From: Labilithrix luteola
Lineage (GTDB): Bacteria; Myxococcota_A; Polyangia; Polyangiales; Polyangiaceae
Assembly (NCBI RefSeq): GCF_001263205.1
Contig: NZ_CP012333.1
Location: 7,846,001-7,910,000, forward strand
Length of the DNA stretch: 64,000 bases
Direction of reading: 5' to 3'
Shown one piece after another: positions 38,393 to 47,571 of the stretch. The notes beneath the pieces are model-generated. The model had not been told where the DNA came from. It saw nothing but the letters and a program-made list of their open reading frames with translations, and did no database searches. The translations under genes and the position numbers were made by a program. Position 1 is the first letter of the stretch. Every line of letters starts with the position of its first letter.

Positions 38393-39100
38393 ATGAGTGA
38401 AGGCGAAGGGAACAAGCCGATCGAGATGCCGATCGACAAGGACGTGTCGTCGGTACGCCTTGCCGCGAGCGATCGGGTGACCTCCATCGATCCGCGTGCG
38501 CACGCGGCGTGGCGTACGTGGTTGGCCGCGCTCGCGCACGACGCGGACGCGGTCACGGCGGCGGCGCTTGCCTATCAATCGCTGGAAGCCGAGGGCCGAG
38601 ACGCTTGGCTCGATGCGCTCGATACCGATGGGCCGTCGGTGTCCGTCCCGAAGATTGCTCTCTTCGCGCCGCTTCTCGGCGTCGAGCAAGACGATGCTCG
38701 TCGGGCGCGCATCGCGCGCAACGTCGAAGGTGCGGCACGGCGCAGCACTCCGCCTCGCGCCCTCCTCGGCACGGTCGACAGGGAGCGCGTGTGCCTGATC
38801 GTCTCTCCGCTGTACCTCGACTTCGTCGAGATCCTGCTCTGCCGCTACGACCAAGACCACGGCATCTACGACGCGCAGCACCGTTGGCTCGCGCACTCGA
38901 GCGAGGTCGAGGCGACGTCGCACGAGATCGGCGTCACGTTGGAAGACGCGCCGCTCTCGCACGTCGTCGAAGAGCTCGCACATGCCGTCGTGGCGGATCG
39001 GCGCGCCGGTCGCGATGCGCCTTCGGCTCTCATGCGGTGCATCGATTTGTTTGCGCCGGATCTCCCTGCATTCGCGATCTCGGGAGGCGGCAATGAGTGA
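38393..39100 (+). CDS. Hypothetical protein, first gene of a three-gene module
   Basis: A 235-aa soluble protein without a recognised domain. It has helical N- and central parts (AWRTWLAALAHDADAV; LIVSPLYLDFVEILLCRY) and no signal peptide. ATG 38393 is chosen over the GTG at 38351. Its last eight bases overlap the next gene, which itself overlaps a third, so the three are translated together. Confidence 0.6.
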   Translation: MSEGEGNKPIEMPIDKDVSSVRLAASDRVTSIDPRAHAAWRTWLAALAHDADAVTAAALAYQSLEAEGRDAWLDALDTDGPSVSVPKIALFAPLLGVEQDDARRARIARNVEGAARRSTPPRALLGTVDRERVCLIVSPLYLDFVEILLCRYDQDHGIYDAQHRWLAHSSEVEATSHEIGVTLEDAPLSHVVEELAHAVVADRRAGRDAPSALMRCIDLFAPDLPAFAISGGGNE

Positions 39101-39752
39101 TCGACCTGATCTCAAGGGTCGCTGCGGGACGTGCGCGCGCTTCGTTCGTGTGATCGAGACCATCGACGCGAACGGCGAAGTGAAGCGTCACGGCGAGTGT
39201 CTGCTCGGCGTGTGGCCTTCGCCGCTCTGGGAGACGAGCACCTGCTCGCAGTACGTGGAGCGCGGCACGTTCACGGCCAAGCCACAGCCGCGTTCGCGCG
39301 GGCCACGCACCGTGAGACGCGTTTCGCCGGCTTCGGCCTCTTCGCCTGGCGTGCCTCGCGAACCGATCGACTTCGAATTGCCCGAGGAGCTTCTGGACAT
39401 GAACGCTGACGAATTCAGGGAAATTCTCCGTGAGGTGCTGCGCGACGAGCTCGGCGTCAGCGATCCGGTGATGGGCCAGCGCTGGGAAGGTGGCGAGGTC
39501 GTTCTCAAACCGGGCAAGGACGGCACGCAGGAGAAGCGCATTCCGATCGAGACGCTCTTCTCGAAGGTCGTCATGATCCGCGACAAGCTCCGCGTTCTCG
39601 AGCAGAAGGTGAACGCACACCCGAAGCTCGCCGCCGAGGAGAAGGTGCAGATGCAGCAGTACATCACTGGCTGCTACGGCTCGCTCACCACGTTCAACGT
39701 GCTCTTCGCGAACAAGGAAGACCAGTTCGTGGGACAGAAGGGTGATGGCTGA
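39093..39752 (+). CDS. Hypothetical protein with N-terminal Cys motif, second gene of the module
   Basis: A 219-aa protein. The N-terminus contains four cysteines (RCGTCARF, GECLLG and TSTCSQYV) that could bind a metal ion. After a Pro/Ser/Arg linker comes a helical C-terminal half (KDGTQEKRIPIETLFSKVVM). No known family recognised. ATG 39093 follows GGGAGGCGG and overlaps the previous stop; its stop overlaps the start of the thioredoxin-fold gene. Confidence 0.65.
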   Translation: MSDRPDLKGRCGTCARFVRVIETIDANGEVKRHGECLLGVWPSPLWETSTCSQYVERGTFTAKPQPRSRGPRTVRRVSPASASSPGVPREPIDFELPEELLDMNADEFREILREVLRDELGVSDPVMGQRWEGGEVVLKPGKDGTQEKRIPIETLFSKVVMIRDKLRVLEQKVNAHPKLAAEEKVQMQQYITGCYGSLTTFNVLFANKEDQFVGQKGDG

Positions 39753-40302
39753 GGCGCGTCTTCGAGGTTTTCTCGCGGGGCTGAGCGTCGTCGCGCTCGT
39801 CTCGGTCGCGGCGGTAGGTTGCGGACCGAAAGCGCCCGAGGGGCCGCCCATCGGCATGTCCGACAAGCCAGGCCTCTCGGCGCCGATGGATCGGCCGCTC
39901 ACCTACGAGTTCGACTCGCTCGACGATCGCGTCGTGTCCTCGGGGGCGATGGTGGGTAAGCCCACGGTGATCGTCTTCATCCAGACCGGCGATCTCGATG
40001 GGCAGGCGCAGGTCGATTACCTCGTCGCGATGGCGAAGAACGACCACGACAAGGTCAACTACGTCCTCGTTGCGCTGCATCCGCGCAAGGAAATCGTGCT
40101 CGTCGAAGCCTACGCGAAGACGCTCGGCGTCGAGTTCCCCGTGGCGCTCGGCGATGGGACGGTTACCGGCGCCGCCGGTCCGTTCGGTCCCATGCCTGCC
40201 GTGCCGACGACCGTCATTCTGGCGCGCGACGGCCGCATGGTGTGGAAGCACACCGGCATCGCGAAGAGCGACGAGCTCCGTTCGCACATGCGCGGGCTCT
40301 GA
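39745..40302 (+). CDS. Thioredoxin-fold lipoprotein lacking the CXXC pair
   Basis: A 185-aa lipoprotein (lipobox AAVGC) with a TlpA/AhpC-like thioredoxin fold: KPTVIVFIQTGD at the usual active-site position, a later cis-proline-like AVPTTVIL and a final helix. The redox cysteines are replaced (IQTGD), so it cannot act as a normal thiol-disulfide protein. Third gene of the coupled module. ATG 39745 is preferred to GTG 39742. Confidence 0.65.
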   Translation: MAEARLRGFLAGLSVVALVSVAAVGCGPKAPEGPPIGMSDKPGLSAPMDRPLTYEFDSLDDRVVSSGAMVGKPTVIVFIQTGDLDGQAQVDYLVAMAKNDHDKVNYVLVALHPRKEIVLVEAYAKTLGVEFPVALGDGTVTGAAGPFGPMPAVPTTVILARDGRMVWKHTGIAKSDELRSHMRGL

Positions 40303-40344
40303 GTCCCGCGCTGCGGACGGCTTCGGGTCGTTCGGTTCCTTCGC

Positions 40345-41298
40345 TTACTTCGTCGGGGGCGTGAGCGGCACGGTGGTCGCCGAGCCGGCGCCCCAGAACT
40401 TCAAGCCGTCGGGCCTCGACGCCATCGTGACCGGTGCGGTGGCGAGTTGCGTGGTCCCGAAAGTGACCTCGAAGACCTCGCCTGTCTGGTCGAAGCCGTA
40501 GACCCTGCCGCCCCAGAAGGAGAGCCCGAACACGTCTTTGTGTTCGACCGAACCCCAGTTCTTCTTGAGTTTGCCGGTGACCGGATCGACTTCCACGAGG
40601 CAGTCGTTGGTCTTGCACTTGGTGCACTCGCTCGTCTTGCAGTTCAAGCCGGGCTTGACCGTGAGGTACGTCGAGCCGCCCTTCACCGACACGATGTCGC
40701 CGCTCGAGATGAGACCGCTCGTTCCGAGGCTTCCGATCTTGGTCTTCTCGCCGGTTGCGGGGTCGATCCGCACGTAATCCGCGTCTTCGTAACCGACGAG
40801 GGCTTCGGCGTTCGCGTCGATCGTGCCCTTCGGGACGAAGGAGAGCGAGTTCGGATAGAGGCCCGCGGCCGACGGCATCGCCGTGCAGGTCGCCGTCGTC
40901 TTGTCGATCTTGAAGAGCTGGGTTTTGGTGACGCCCCAGATCGCCGCGTTCTCGTCGAGCGCGATGTCCCAGACGTTCGTGCAGCCGTTGAAGTCGCCGA
41001 CCGTGGTGACTTCGTTCTTTTCTGGGTCGAGTCGGTAAAGCGTCGTGGCGCTGTGGCCGTAGACCTCGTTGATCTCGACGGGGTCCGACTTCGGAGGCGG
41101 CTTGGTCGTGTCGAAGTCTCCGGTCGGGGCAGGTGCGGGTTCGCCCGAACCGTCCGAGGTCGCGGGCGGCTCATCGAAGCCCTCGCGGTTCGACGAGCTC
41201 GCGCAGCCTACGACCGCGAGAACGCCAATGGCGAGCGACGCCAGCGAAAACCCAGAAAAGCCTGCAACCACGAAGCGGGGGCGCATTTGCGGCGGCAA
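40345..41298 (-). CDS. Lipoprotein with beta-propeller-like repeats
   Basis: A 317-aa lipoprotein with lipobox AVVGC and a Pro/Asp/Thr-rich spacer. The mature part has repeated strands such as TLYRLDPEKNEVTTVGDF, VWDIALDENAAIWGV, YVRIDPATGEKTKIGSL and GLSFWGGRVYGFD, typical of YncE-like or WD-like propellers. A CxxxCxxCxxxxC cluster (CKTSECTKCKTNDC) is inserted. Function unknown; probably a surface-exposed binding protein. Confidence 0.72.
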   Translation of the reverse strand: MPPQMRPRFVVAGFSGFSLASLAIGVLAVVGCASSSNREGFDEPPATSDGSGEPAPAPTGDFDTTKPPPKSDPVEINEVYGHSATTLYRLDPEKNEVTTVGDFNGCTNVWDIALDENAAIWGVTKTQLFKIDKTTATCTAMPSAAGLYPNSLSFVPKGTIDANAEALVGYEDADYVRIDPATGEKTKIGSLGTSGLISSGDIVSVKGGSTYLTVKPGLNCKTSECTKCKTNDCLVEVDPVTGKLKKNWGSVEHKDVFGLSFWGGRVYGFDQTGEVFEVTFGTTQLATAPVTMASRPDGLKFWGAGSATTVPLTPPTK

Positions 41299-41393
41299 CC
41301 TAGCGCGAAGCGGCCCTCTCGCAACCGTCGTCAGCGTCTCAACTGTGAGAATTTGTTAACTTCCAGTCCCGTCGAACGGAGGTCACGGGGGCG

Positions 41394-42929
41394 TCACGTC
41401 CGACTTGCGCGAATCTGACGGCCCAGCTCGGGTTTCACGACCTTGCCGAGGGCATTTTTCGGCAGCTCCGACAAGAGGAGGACGTCCTTCGGGACTTTGT
41501 ACGCGGCGAGCCGCTCCTTCGCGAAAGTGCGAAGCATTTCGGGCTCGCAGGGCGCGCTTCCGGGCCGAGCGACCACGCACGCGACGACGCGCTCACCCCA
41601 CGCCTCGTCGGGGACGCCGATGACCGCGACCTCGAGGACGGTCGGGTGTTCGCGGAGGACTTCCTCGATCTCGAGCGCGCTCAGCTTGTAGCCGCCGCTC
41701 TTGAGGATATCGACGCTCGTGCGGCCGAGGATCCGGAACGGCGCGGTCGGTCCGAGCGAGGGCTCACGCCGAACCGTGTCGCCCGTGCGAAACCAAGGCG
41801 CGCCGCCGTCGGGATCGGCGACGAAGGCCTTCGACGTCTCTTCTTCCCGACGGTGATACCCGGCGAACACGCTCGGTCCACGGATCCAGAGCTCGCCCGT
41901 TTCGGCCACCTGTCCGTCGTCGCCGACGATGCGCGTCTCGACCGTGGGCAGGGGGATGCCGACGCAGCCGGGGTAGCGTTCGCCGTCGAGCACGTTGGAG
42001 ATGCCGACTCCGATTTCGGTCATGCCGAAGCGCTCGAGCGGGATCTTGCCGGTGATCGCACGCCACCGCTCGGCAATGGTGACGGGCAGAGCGGCACTGC
42101 CGCTCGTCGCCAAGCGGAGACGCGAGGCCGACAAAGACCAGCGTGCACGCGTTGCTTCGTCGGCTGCGTCGAACGCGAGAAAGAGCCGATGGTACATCGC
42201 GGGCACGCCCATGAAGACGGTCGCGAGGTCCATGGCGTTCCAGACGGAGACGGCATCGAACGTCATCGTTCGCGTGGTCGCGCCGGCGCCGAGCGCCGTG
42301 AGAAGCGCGATGGCGAGCCCGTGCATGTGGTGGAGCGGCAAGGCGTGGAGGAGCGTGTCTTGCTCGGAGAAGCCCCACGCTTCACCGACCAGGCGTTGCT
42401 GGACCGCGATGTTGCCGTGCGTGATGACCGCGCCTTTGGGCTTTCCGGTCGTGCCGCTCGTGTAGAGCTGGAGTGCAGGCGCCGACGCGTCGATGGCGGA
42501 CGCCCCGTCGAAGATCGCGCGGACGTCGCCTGGCGTTTCGAGGAGCGGCTCGAGCGCGCGCACGACGAAGTCGGCTGCGAGTGGCCCGGCGAGCGCACGG
42601 AGGTCGTGCGTGACGAGGACGCTCTTCACTTCGGCGTCATCGCAGAAGTAGCGCGTCTCGGGCGCGGGATGCAGCGGCGAGAGCACCACGACGCAGCCGC
42701 CGGCGAAGAGGATCCCGAAGAACCCCGCGACGAACGCCGCGCCCGGACTCGCGAGAAGCGCGACACGCTCACCCTCGAGCGACGTGCGTTCTCCGAGGAG
42801 ACCGCGGGCAACCCGTGCCGCTCGATCGACGACGCCCGCGTAGGTGTGCGACCCGTTGGCGTCGATGATCGCGACATGCGATGCGGCCCCACGTGCTGCG
42901 AAACGCGAAAGAAGCGCACTCGAGCTCAT
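41394..42929 (-). CDS. Acyl-CoA synthetase, malonyl-CoA synthetase (ACSF3/MatB)-like
   Basis: A 511-aa AMP-forming ligase. Motifs: A3 LYTSGTTGKPKGAV, A5 LERFGMTEIGVGISN, A7 FRTGDTV, A8 GRTSVDILKSGGYKLSALEIE and the C-terminal catalytic lysine region LPKNALGKV. The A5 and A8 wording matches malonyl-CoA synthetases of the MatB/ACSF3 group, which activate malonate for chain extension. Substrate is inferred, and other short dicarboxylates are possible. Confidence 0.82.
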   Translation of the reverse strand: MSSSALLSRFAARGAASHVAIIDANGSHTYAGVVDRAARVARGLLGERTSLEGERVALLASPGAAFVAGFFGILFAGGCVVVLSPLHPAPETRYFCDDAEVKSVLVTHDLRALAGPLAADFVVRALEPLLETPGDVRAIFDGASAIDASAPALQLYTSGTTGKPKGAVITHGNIAVQQRLVGEAWGFSEQDTLLHALPLHHMHGLAIALLTALGAGATTRTMTFDAVSVWNAMDLATVFMGVPAMYHRLFLAFDAADEATRARWSLSASRLRLATSGSAALPVTIAERWRAITGKIPLERFGMTEIGVGISNVLDGERYPGCVGIPLPTVETRIVGDDGQVAETGELWIRGPSVFAGYHRREEETSKAFVADPDGGAPWFRTGDTVRREPSLGPTAPFRILGRTSVDILKSGGYKLSALEIEEVLREHPTVLEVAVIGVPDEAWGERVVACVVARPGSAPCEPEMLRTFAKERLAAYKVPKDVLLLSELPKNALGKVVKPELGRQIRASRT

Positions 42930-43005
42930 GAGTCCGCTCTTTACTACGGACCCGTGGGCGCAGCGAGGTGGCGACGAACCGCTGAACCGTCGCTAGGCTC
43001 GAAGC

Positions 43006-44115
43006 GTGGGTAAAGGCCACGAACATCGTCATGGGCGCTCGAGGGGCTCGAGGGCTTTGCATCAGGCGCATCCCGAGCGTGGCCCCGCGCTCGTCGGCAC
43101 CACGGTCGCGATTCTCTCGGCGCTTGCGTTCGGCTTGTCGACGCCGCTCGTCCAACGATTCGGTCGAGCTCGAGGGCCGTTCGCCATTGCGGCGCTCCTC
43201 TATACGGGTGCCTGCATCGTCGGTCTGGTGTCGCGCTCGCGCTCGGAGGCACGGGTTCGGGCGTCCAATGCCGGTCGCGTCGCACTCGTCGGAGCTCTCG
43301 GCGCGGGCATTGCGCCGGCGCTCCTTGCATGGGGCCTTCTCCACACGAGCGGCGTGAGCGCCTCCTTGATGTTGAACCTCGAGGCGGTCTTCACGGTCGC
43401 GCTCGCTCGCATTCTCTACGCCGAGCACGTCGGCCGGCGACTCGCGTTCGCCGTGACCCTTCTGGCGGCAGGCGGTGCGTTGCTCGTCGTTCAGGGCGGC
43501 GGCGATCAGGGGGCCGCTTCGACCATGGGGCTCCTGGCCGTTGCGGCGGCCTCTCTGGCGTGGGCGCTCGACAACGCGCTGGCGAAGCCGCTCTCGGCCA
43601 TCGATCCCGCGTCGGTCGTGGCCGCGAAGAGTGCGGTTGGTGTGGCGCTTTCGGCTTCGCTCGCGTGGATCCTCGGCGAAGCGTGGCCTTCACCGAAGGA
43701 CGCGGCCGTCCTCGTTGCGGTGGGGGCGACGGGCTACGGTCTTAGCCTTCGCCTGTACCTACGGGCGCAGCGCGCGCTCGGTGCGGGAAGGACGGCCTCG
43801 GTGTTCGCGTCCGCGCCGTTCTTCGGCGCAGCGCTCGCGTGGCTACTCGGTGAGCCCGCCACCTGGTCGGCTTGGTTGGGCGGCGCGCTCATGATCGTCG
43901 GCCTCGTGCTGCATTTGACCGAGCGCCACGCGCACGTTCACACCCACGAGCCCGTCGAGCACGAGCATGCGCATCGGCACGACGACGGGCATCACACCCA
44001 CCGTCACGATCCGATGCCCGAAGGCGAGCATAACCACGTGCACCGCCACGATCTCGTGGTGCACGAGCATCCGCACATGCCGGATCTACACCACGGGCAC
44101 GCTCACGAATCGTGA
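43006..44115 (+). CDS. EamA/DMT-family transporter with histidine-rich C-terminal tail
   Basis: A 369-aa transporter with about ten transmembrane helices in two EamA repeats. The GTG at 43006 starts a His-containing N-terminus (GKGHEHRHGRS). The last 60 residues are strongly His-rich (HAHVHTHEP, then repeated HxH groups, about two dozen histidines in all), a pattern of metal binding or storage. DMT members move small metabolites and the tail is not a usual part of the fold. It may export a metal or metal-complexed compound; this is inference. Confidence 0.8.
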   Translation: MGKGHEHRHGRSRGSRALHQAHPERGPALVGTTVAILSALAFGLSTPLVQRFGRARGPFAIAALLYTGACIVGLVSRSRSEARVRASNAGRVALVGALGAGIAPALLAWGLLHTSGVSASLMLNLEAVFTVALARILYAEHVGRRLAFAVTLLAAGGALLVVQGGGDQGAASTMGLLAVAAASLAWALDNALAKPLSAIDPASVVAAKSAVGVALSASLAWILGEAWPSPKDAAVLVAVGATGYGLSLRLYLRAQRALGAGRTASVFASAPFFGAALAWLLGEPATWSAWLGGALMIVGLVLHLTERHAHVHTHEPVEHEHAHRHDDGHHTHRHDPMPEGEHNHVHRHDLVVHEHPHMPDLHHGHAHES

Positions 44116-44137
44116 CGTGCCCGTCGTGTTCGCCCTG

Positions 44138-45892
44138 TCAGTGGAGGTCGCCGGCGAGATACGCGAAGGCCGGCACGAGCACTTCTTCGGGAGACGAGCC
44201 GCCCTCTTCGATGCGACCGCGGCGGTCGATGGTGAACCCGTGGTCGCCGATGACGAGGAGCATCGTGCGCGGCGCGAGCGTCTCGACGTGACGTGCGAGA
44301 CCATCGGCGACGTTCTCGGCGATGGCTTCGAGTGCAGCGACGGTGTGCTCGGAGCCGCCGCGCGGTCCGTGGTCGGGGAGGCTGGCGAGCATCGCCGGAA
44401 CGATGTCGAGCTTGAAGAACTCCCGCGAGCCCACGCGAACACGGCGAACGTTTTCGGCGACGCGTCCGCGAAGTGATTCGCTGTTCTCGGGAGCTGCGGG
44501 CGCGCGCAGAGCGTCCATGCCGCGCGCGAGCGTCTCGAGCTGGCGGAACGTGGTCGTCGGCAGCGCGCTCCAGAGCAGCGTCTCGGAGGCGAGCGAGACG
44601 AGGTGACCGACGCGCTGAGCCAGGGCGTCACGCACGAGGCCGCCGAGATCGAAGCGCATCGAGTCGACGATGAGCACCTGCGTCGTGCGCGCGTTGTGGA
44701 GGCGCGCGAGCTTCGACGCGACGTCATACGCATCCATGACCAGTTTCGGACGCCGGCTCGACACGCCGAACGTCGCGAACGCATCCGTGTACGTACGCTC
44801 GAAGCTGCGGCGGAACTCGTCGTAGGCACGCATGGCGCGCGCATCGTCGAGACCCGCAGCGATGGTGTTCGCGAGCGGAACGTACGACTCGGCGAACAGA
44901 CGTTCGAGCGCCGCGAGCGGCTGAGGTCCACGCGCCGCGCTGAGCGACATCGCCCACGAACGCCAGAAGTCGGAGGGGCCCGAGGCGGGAACGCCCACCG
45001 TCGATGCTCGCGCACGACGTCGCGCCGACTCCTGAGCAGGCTCGACGGTGGCGACGGGAACGTCGACCGCGACGGCCGCTTCCGCGAAGGGCTCCTCGAG
45101 GGATGCTGCGTCGGCATCCTCGTCGACCTCGATGGACACGATGTCGGCGTCTGCGAGGACGTGCTCGGAAATGTCCGCTTCCGTCGAGAGCAGCTCGTTC
45201 GCGATCACGGGCGTTTCGACCGTCTCGACGGGGGCCACCGGCGCATCCACGTTCGTCGGTACGAGCTCTGCGACGTCACTGAGGAACGACGAAGGCGGAG
45301 GCGTGATGCGCGGCGTCGAGAGCAAGACCTCGAGAGGAAGCGGCGCTGCGTACCCGCCGAGATTCACGTCGGTGTCGTCGAGCAACACCGCGAGAGGCGC
45401 CTGCCGCGACATCATCGTGAACAAGCGCAAGGTTGCGCTGTCCTCGGGCGTCAGCGACGGTACGGCGGCGTTGGCCAACGTTCCAAGGATGAGCGCAATG
45501 CCCGTCGCGCCGACGGTTCGCGCGCGGAAGAGCTGATCCGCAAGGAGCGCCTGCGCATCGTCGGGCATGGCCGACCACGCCGCGAGATACGGCGACGGCG
45601 CACCGCGCGCGGCAAGCTCTCGCTCGATGCGTTCTCCAACATGCTCCGCCAGACGCCCACGGAACGTTGTGGGAAGCGGTGGGACGTTCACGACCACCGC
45701 GCCCGCACCGAGGAGCTCCGCGGTACGCTGCATCTGCATTTCCGGGCTGACGAACGCGAGCTCGCCATCCATCACGTCGAGCCGCGGCGGAACCTCATCA
45801 CCTTCTTCGAGGCACGAGCTTTCGTCCGAATCGATGTCGAGATCGGTGGTGAAGTCGGGCTTGGCGACGGTCGACGGGTACATGCTCGACAT
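44138..45892 (-). CDS. PglZ-like alkaline phosphatase superfamily protein
   Basis: A 584-aa protein. The C-terminal half has VLIVDSMRFDLGGL and later VIGDHGFTIDRRG followed by EEVLVPAFAYL, similar to the PglZ/alkaline phosphatase superfamily core, in which Asp and His bind metal. The N-terminal half is Asp/Glu-rich with weak helices. PglZ-domain proteins occur in BREX and other defence clusters, but no BREX partner genes are near. Function unknown. Confidence 0.6.
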   Translation of the reverse strand: MSSMYPSTVAKPDFTTDLDIDSDESSCLEEGDEVPPRLDVMDGELAFVSPEMQMQRTAELLGAGAVVVNVPPLPTTFRGRLAEHVGERIERELAARGAPSPYLAAWSAMPDDAQALLADQLFRARTVGATGIALILGTLANAAVPSLTPEDSATLRLFTMMSRQAPLAVLLDDTDVNLGGYAAPLPLEVLLSTPRITPPPSSFLSDVAELVPTNVDAPVAPVETVETPVIANELLSTEADISEHVLADADIVSIEVDEDADAASLEEPFAEAAVAVDVPVATVEPAQESARRRARASTVGVPASGPSDFWRSWAMSLSAARGPQPLAALERLFAESYVPLANTIAAGLDDARAMRAYDEFRRSFERTYTDAFATFGVSSRRPKLVMDAYDVASKLARLHNARTTQVLIVDSMRFDLGGLVRDALAQRVGHLVSLASETLLWSALPTTTFRQLETLARGMDALRAPAAPENSESLRGRVAENVRRVRVGSREFFKLDIVPAMLASLPDHGPRGGSEHTVAALEAIAENVADGLARHVETLAPRTMLLVIGDHGFTIDRRGRIEEGGSSPEEVLVPAFAYLAGDLH

Positions 45893-45989
45893 GTGCCAAC
45901 ATCCCGCCCGGATGGCCCACTTCTCAGCGAGGCGAGAATCGCGTGCGTCGCCCGTTGACCCGCCCGTTCCGTCTACCTAGGCTAGATAC

Positions 45990-46200
45990 CGTTCCCTCTA
46001 CGGGGTCCGTGCTTCGCGGCTTTCATGATCCCCTTATGTAATTGAACCAGGGAGGCAATCGGTCGCTCAGTGTGCACGCCGGGCCGTCTCTTCGGAGCTC
46101 CGGATAACTCGGAAGCCTAAAGCGCGATCAGCGCCGCCCACCTAGTCCTTATGGGCTAGGGGTTCATGCAACCCGCACACGACCCAGGTGGTAAGGAACG
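45990..46200 (+). ncRNA. ssrS: 6S RNA candidate
   Basis: About 211 bases with features of 6S RNA. The ends pair (CGTTCC at 45990-45995 with GGAACG at 46195-46200), and inside them GGGGTCCGTGC pairs with GCACACGACCC. On the 3' side of the bubble, GAAGCCTAAAGCGCG resembles the conserved 6S stretch GAAGCCTTAAAACTGCG. A further hairpin (CTAG...GCTAG, 46142-46158) matches the small stem after CACC in known 6S RNAs. 6S RNA binds sigma-70 RNA polymerase. A strong terminator follows. A covariance search (Infernal, Rfam RF00013) would settle the call. Confidence 0.68.
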
Positions 46201-46219
46201 TCTGACGAGCCTCTCGTGC

Positions 46220-46247
46220 AAAAGGGCACGAGGGGCTCGTGCCTTTT
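46220..46247 (+). terminator. Intrinsic terminator after the 6S RNA candidate
   Basis: A G/C-rich hairpin with arms AAAAGGGCACGA and TCGTGCCTTTT around GGGGC ends in a T-run, followed by GTCTTG. Confidence 0.78.
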
Positions 46248-46310
46248 GTCTTGTGCTCGCTCGGCTCGCTGCGCTCGCCTCGCTCGTCCCTCAGGCAGAA
46301 GGCGAAGGCT

Positions 46311-46373
46311 CGCACAGCGCTTCGCTGCGCCCGCATAGCGCTTCGCTGCGCTCGCATAGCGCTTCGCTGCGCT
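46311..46373. repeat. 21-bp tandem repeat, three copies
   Basis: Three head-to-tail 21-base units at 46311-46331, 46332-46352 and 46353-46373; the last two are identical and the first has two changes. Each holds agcgcttcgctgcgc, which can fold into a small hairpin. It lies between the 6S RNA terminator and the LysR gene. Confidence 0.7.
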
Positions 46374-46662
46374 CGCATACGCCGTGACGCCTCGCGAGCG
46401 CTCGCTGAAGCTCCTCGTCGGCGCCGCAATTTTGGCGTTTGCGCGTTCGTGGTCGTCGTCGTCGCCGTGGACCAAGACGTGGACGACGAGGTGGACGTGG
46501 TCGACAAACTTAGACTTAGACGTGGTCGAAGACGTGGTCGTCGACGAAGCGGCATCGCGAGCGAGCCCCTTCTCCCCCCGCGAGAAAATTCCTGAGATTC
46601 CTACGCTAGCGCTTTCTTCGCCACTCAAACCAGAGGTGGGGCATCCTTTGGAAGCCGTGTCG

Positions 46663-47571
46663 ATGCCCCCGCCCGACGTTGCCGACTTGCGGGTCGCCGA
46701 CCTGCTCACGTTCCTCTCGGTCGTTCGGTCGTCGTCGCTAACGGCGGCGGCTCGCGAGCGCAGGGTGACTCCGTCGCAGGTGAGCAAGGCGATCACGCGA
46801 CTCGAAAACCACTTCGGCCGGAAGCTTGTCGAACGAGGGAGCCGAGGTGTCCTGCTGAGCGAGGCGGGCAGGGTGCTCGCGCCCTCGCTCGAAGCGGTCG
46901 TGAGTCAGCTCGAAGCGGCCCGGACCGCACACGCGGACACGACCGAGATCATGCTCGGGGCGCCTTCGTATCTCCAGGCGGCGCTCATCCCCGTGATTGC
47001 GTCGGCGGCGCCGAACCTGCGGGTTCGATCGTTCGGCTTGCCGTCGCTCTTGCTCAGGGCACAGGCTCGCGAGGAGGGCTTTACCGTCCTCATCCTCCCC
47101 GGAGGGGACGAGCACATGCCGCCCACTTGGCTCACCGAGCCAGTCGGTGAGGTTCGCAAAGGGCTGTTCGCGTCACCGGCACTCGCGCGCAAGCTCGGCT
47201 ACGACGGCAACCCGCTCGATCCCCAGCAGTTGCTCGATACGCCCTTCGTTTGCCCCGTTTTTCGCCAGAAAGGGCAGGGCATTCCGCTCGAGGACGACTG
47301 CCCGCTCCCGCGCCGCCGACGACTCGTTGGTCACGAGGTTCAGACCATCTTCGTCGCGCTCGAGATCGCCGTGCAGACCGATCAGCTCACCTTCGGTCCG
47401 CTCGTCTCGGCCGAGCGCCATCTGCGTTCCGGAGCACTCGTGGAGCTCGCCGTCCAAGGATGGGACGTACGCGAAAAGCTGAGCATCGCGTGCGACATCG
47501 ATCAGATCCCCGCCCGCCTCCGGACGTCGCTCGTCCGAGCGCTCCGTGATGCGCTCTCGCCGTCGGCTTGA
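46663..47571 (+). CDS. LysR-family transcriptional regulator
   Basis: A 302-aa regulator. The N-terminal winged helix-turn-helix (LTFLSVVRSSSLTAAARERR, then VTPSQVSKAITRLENHFGRKL) is textbook LysR; the C-terminal part (residues about 95-300) is an effector-binding domain of two Rossmann-like lobes. ATG 46663 gives normal family length. The frame extends to 46384, but that part is low-complexity and covers repeats. Effector and target unknown; purE lies 145 bases downstream on the same strand. Confidence 0.9.
   Translation: MPPPDVADLRVADLLTFLSVVRSSSLTAAARERRVTPSQVSKAITRLENHFGRKLVERGSRGVLLSEAGRVLAPSLEAVVSQLEAARTAHADTTEIMLGAPSYLQAALIPVIASAAPNLRVRSFGLPSLLLRAQAREEGFTVLILPGGDEHMPPTWLTEPVGEVRKGLFASPALARKLGYDGNPLDPQQLLDTPFVCPVFRQKGQGIPLEDDCPLPRRRRLVGHEVQTIFVALEIAVQTDQLTFGPLVSAERHLRSGALVELAVQGWDVREKLSIACDIDQIPARLRTSLVRALRDALSPSA

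Noticed and set aside
46384..46662. N-terminal extension of the LysR gene
   Set aside because: It covers tandem repeats and low-complexity sequence; ATG 46663 gives the normal LysR length.
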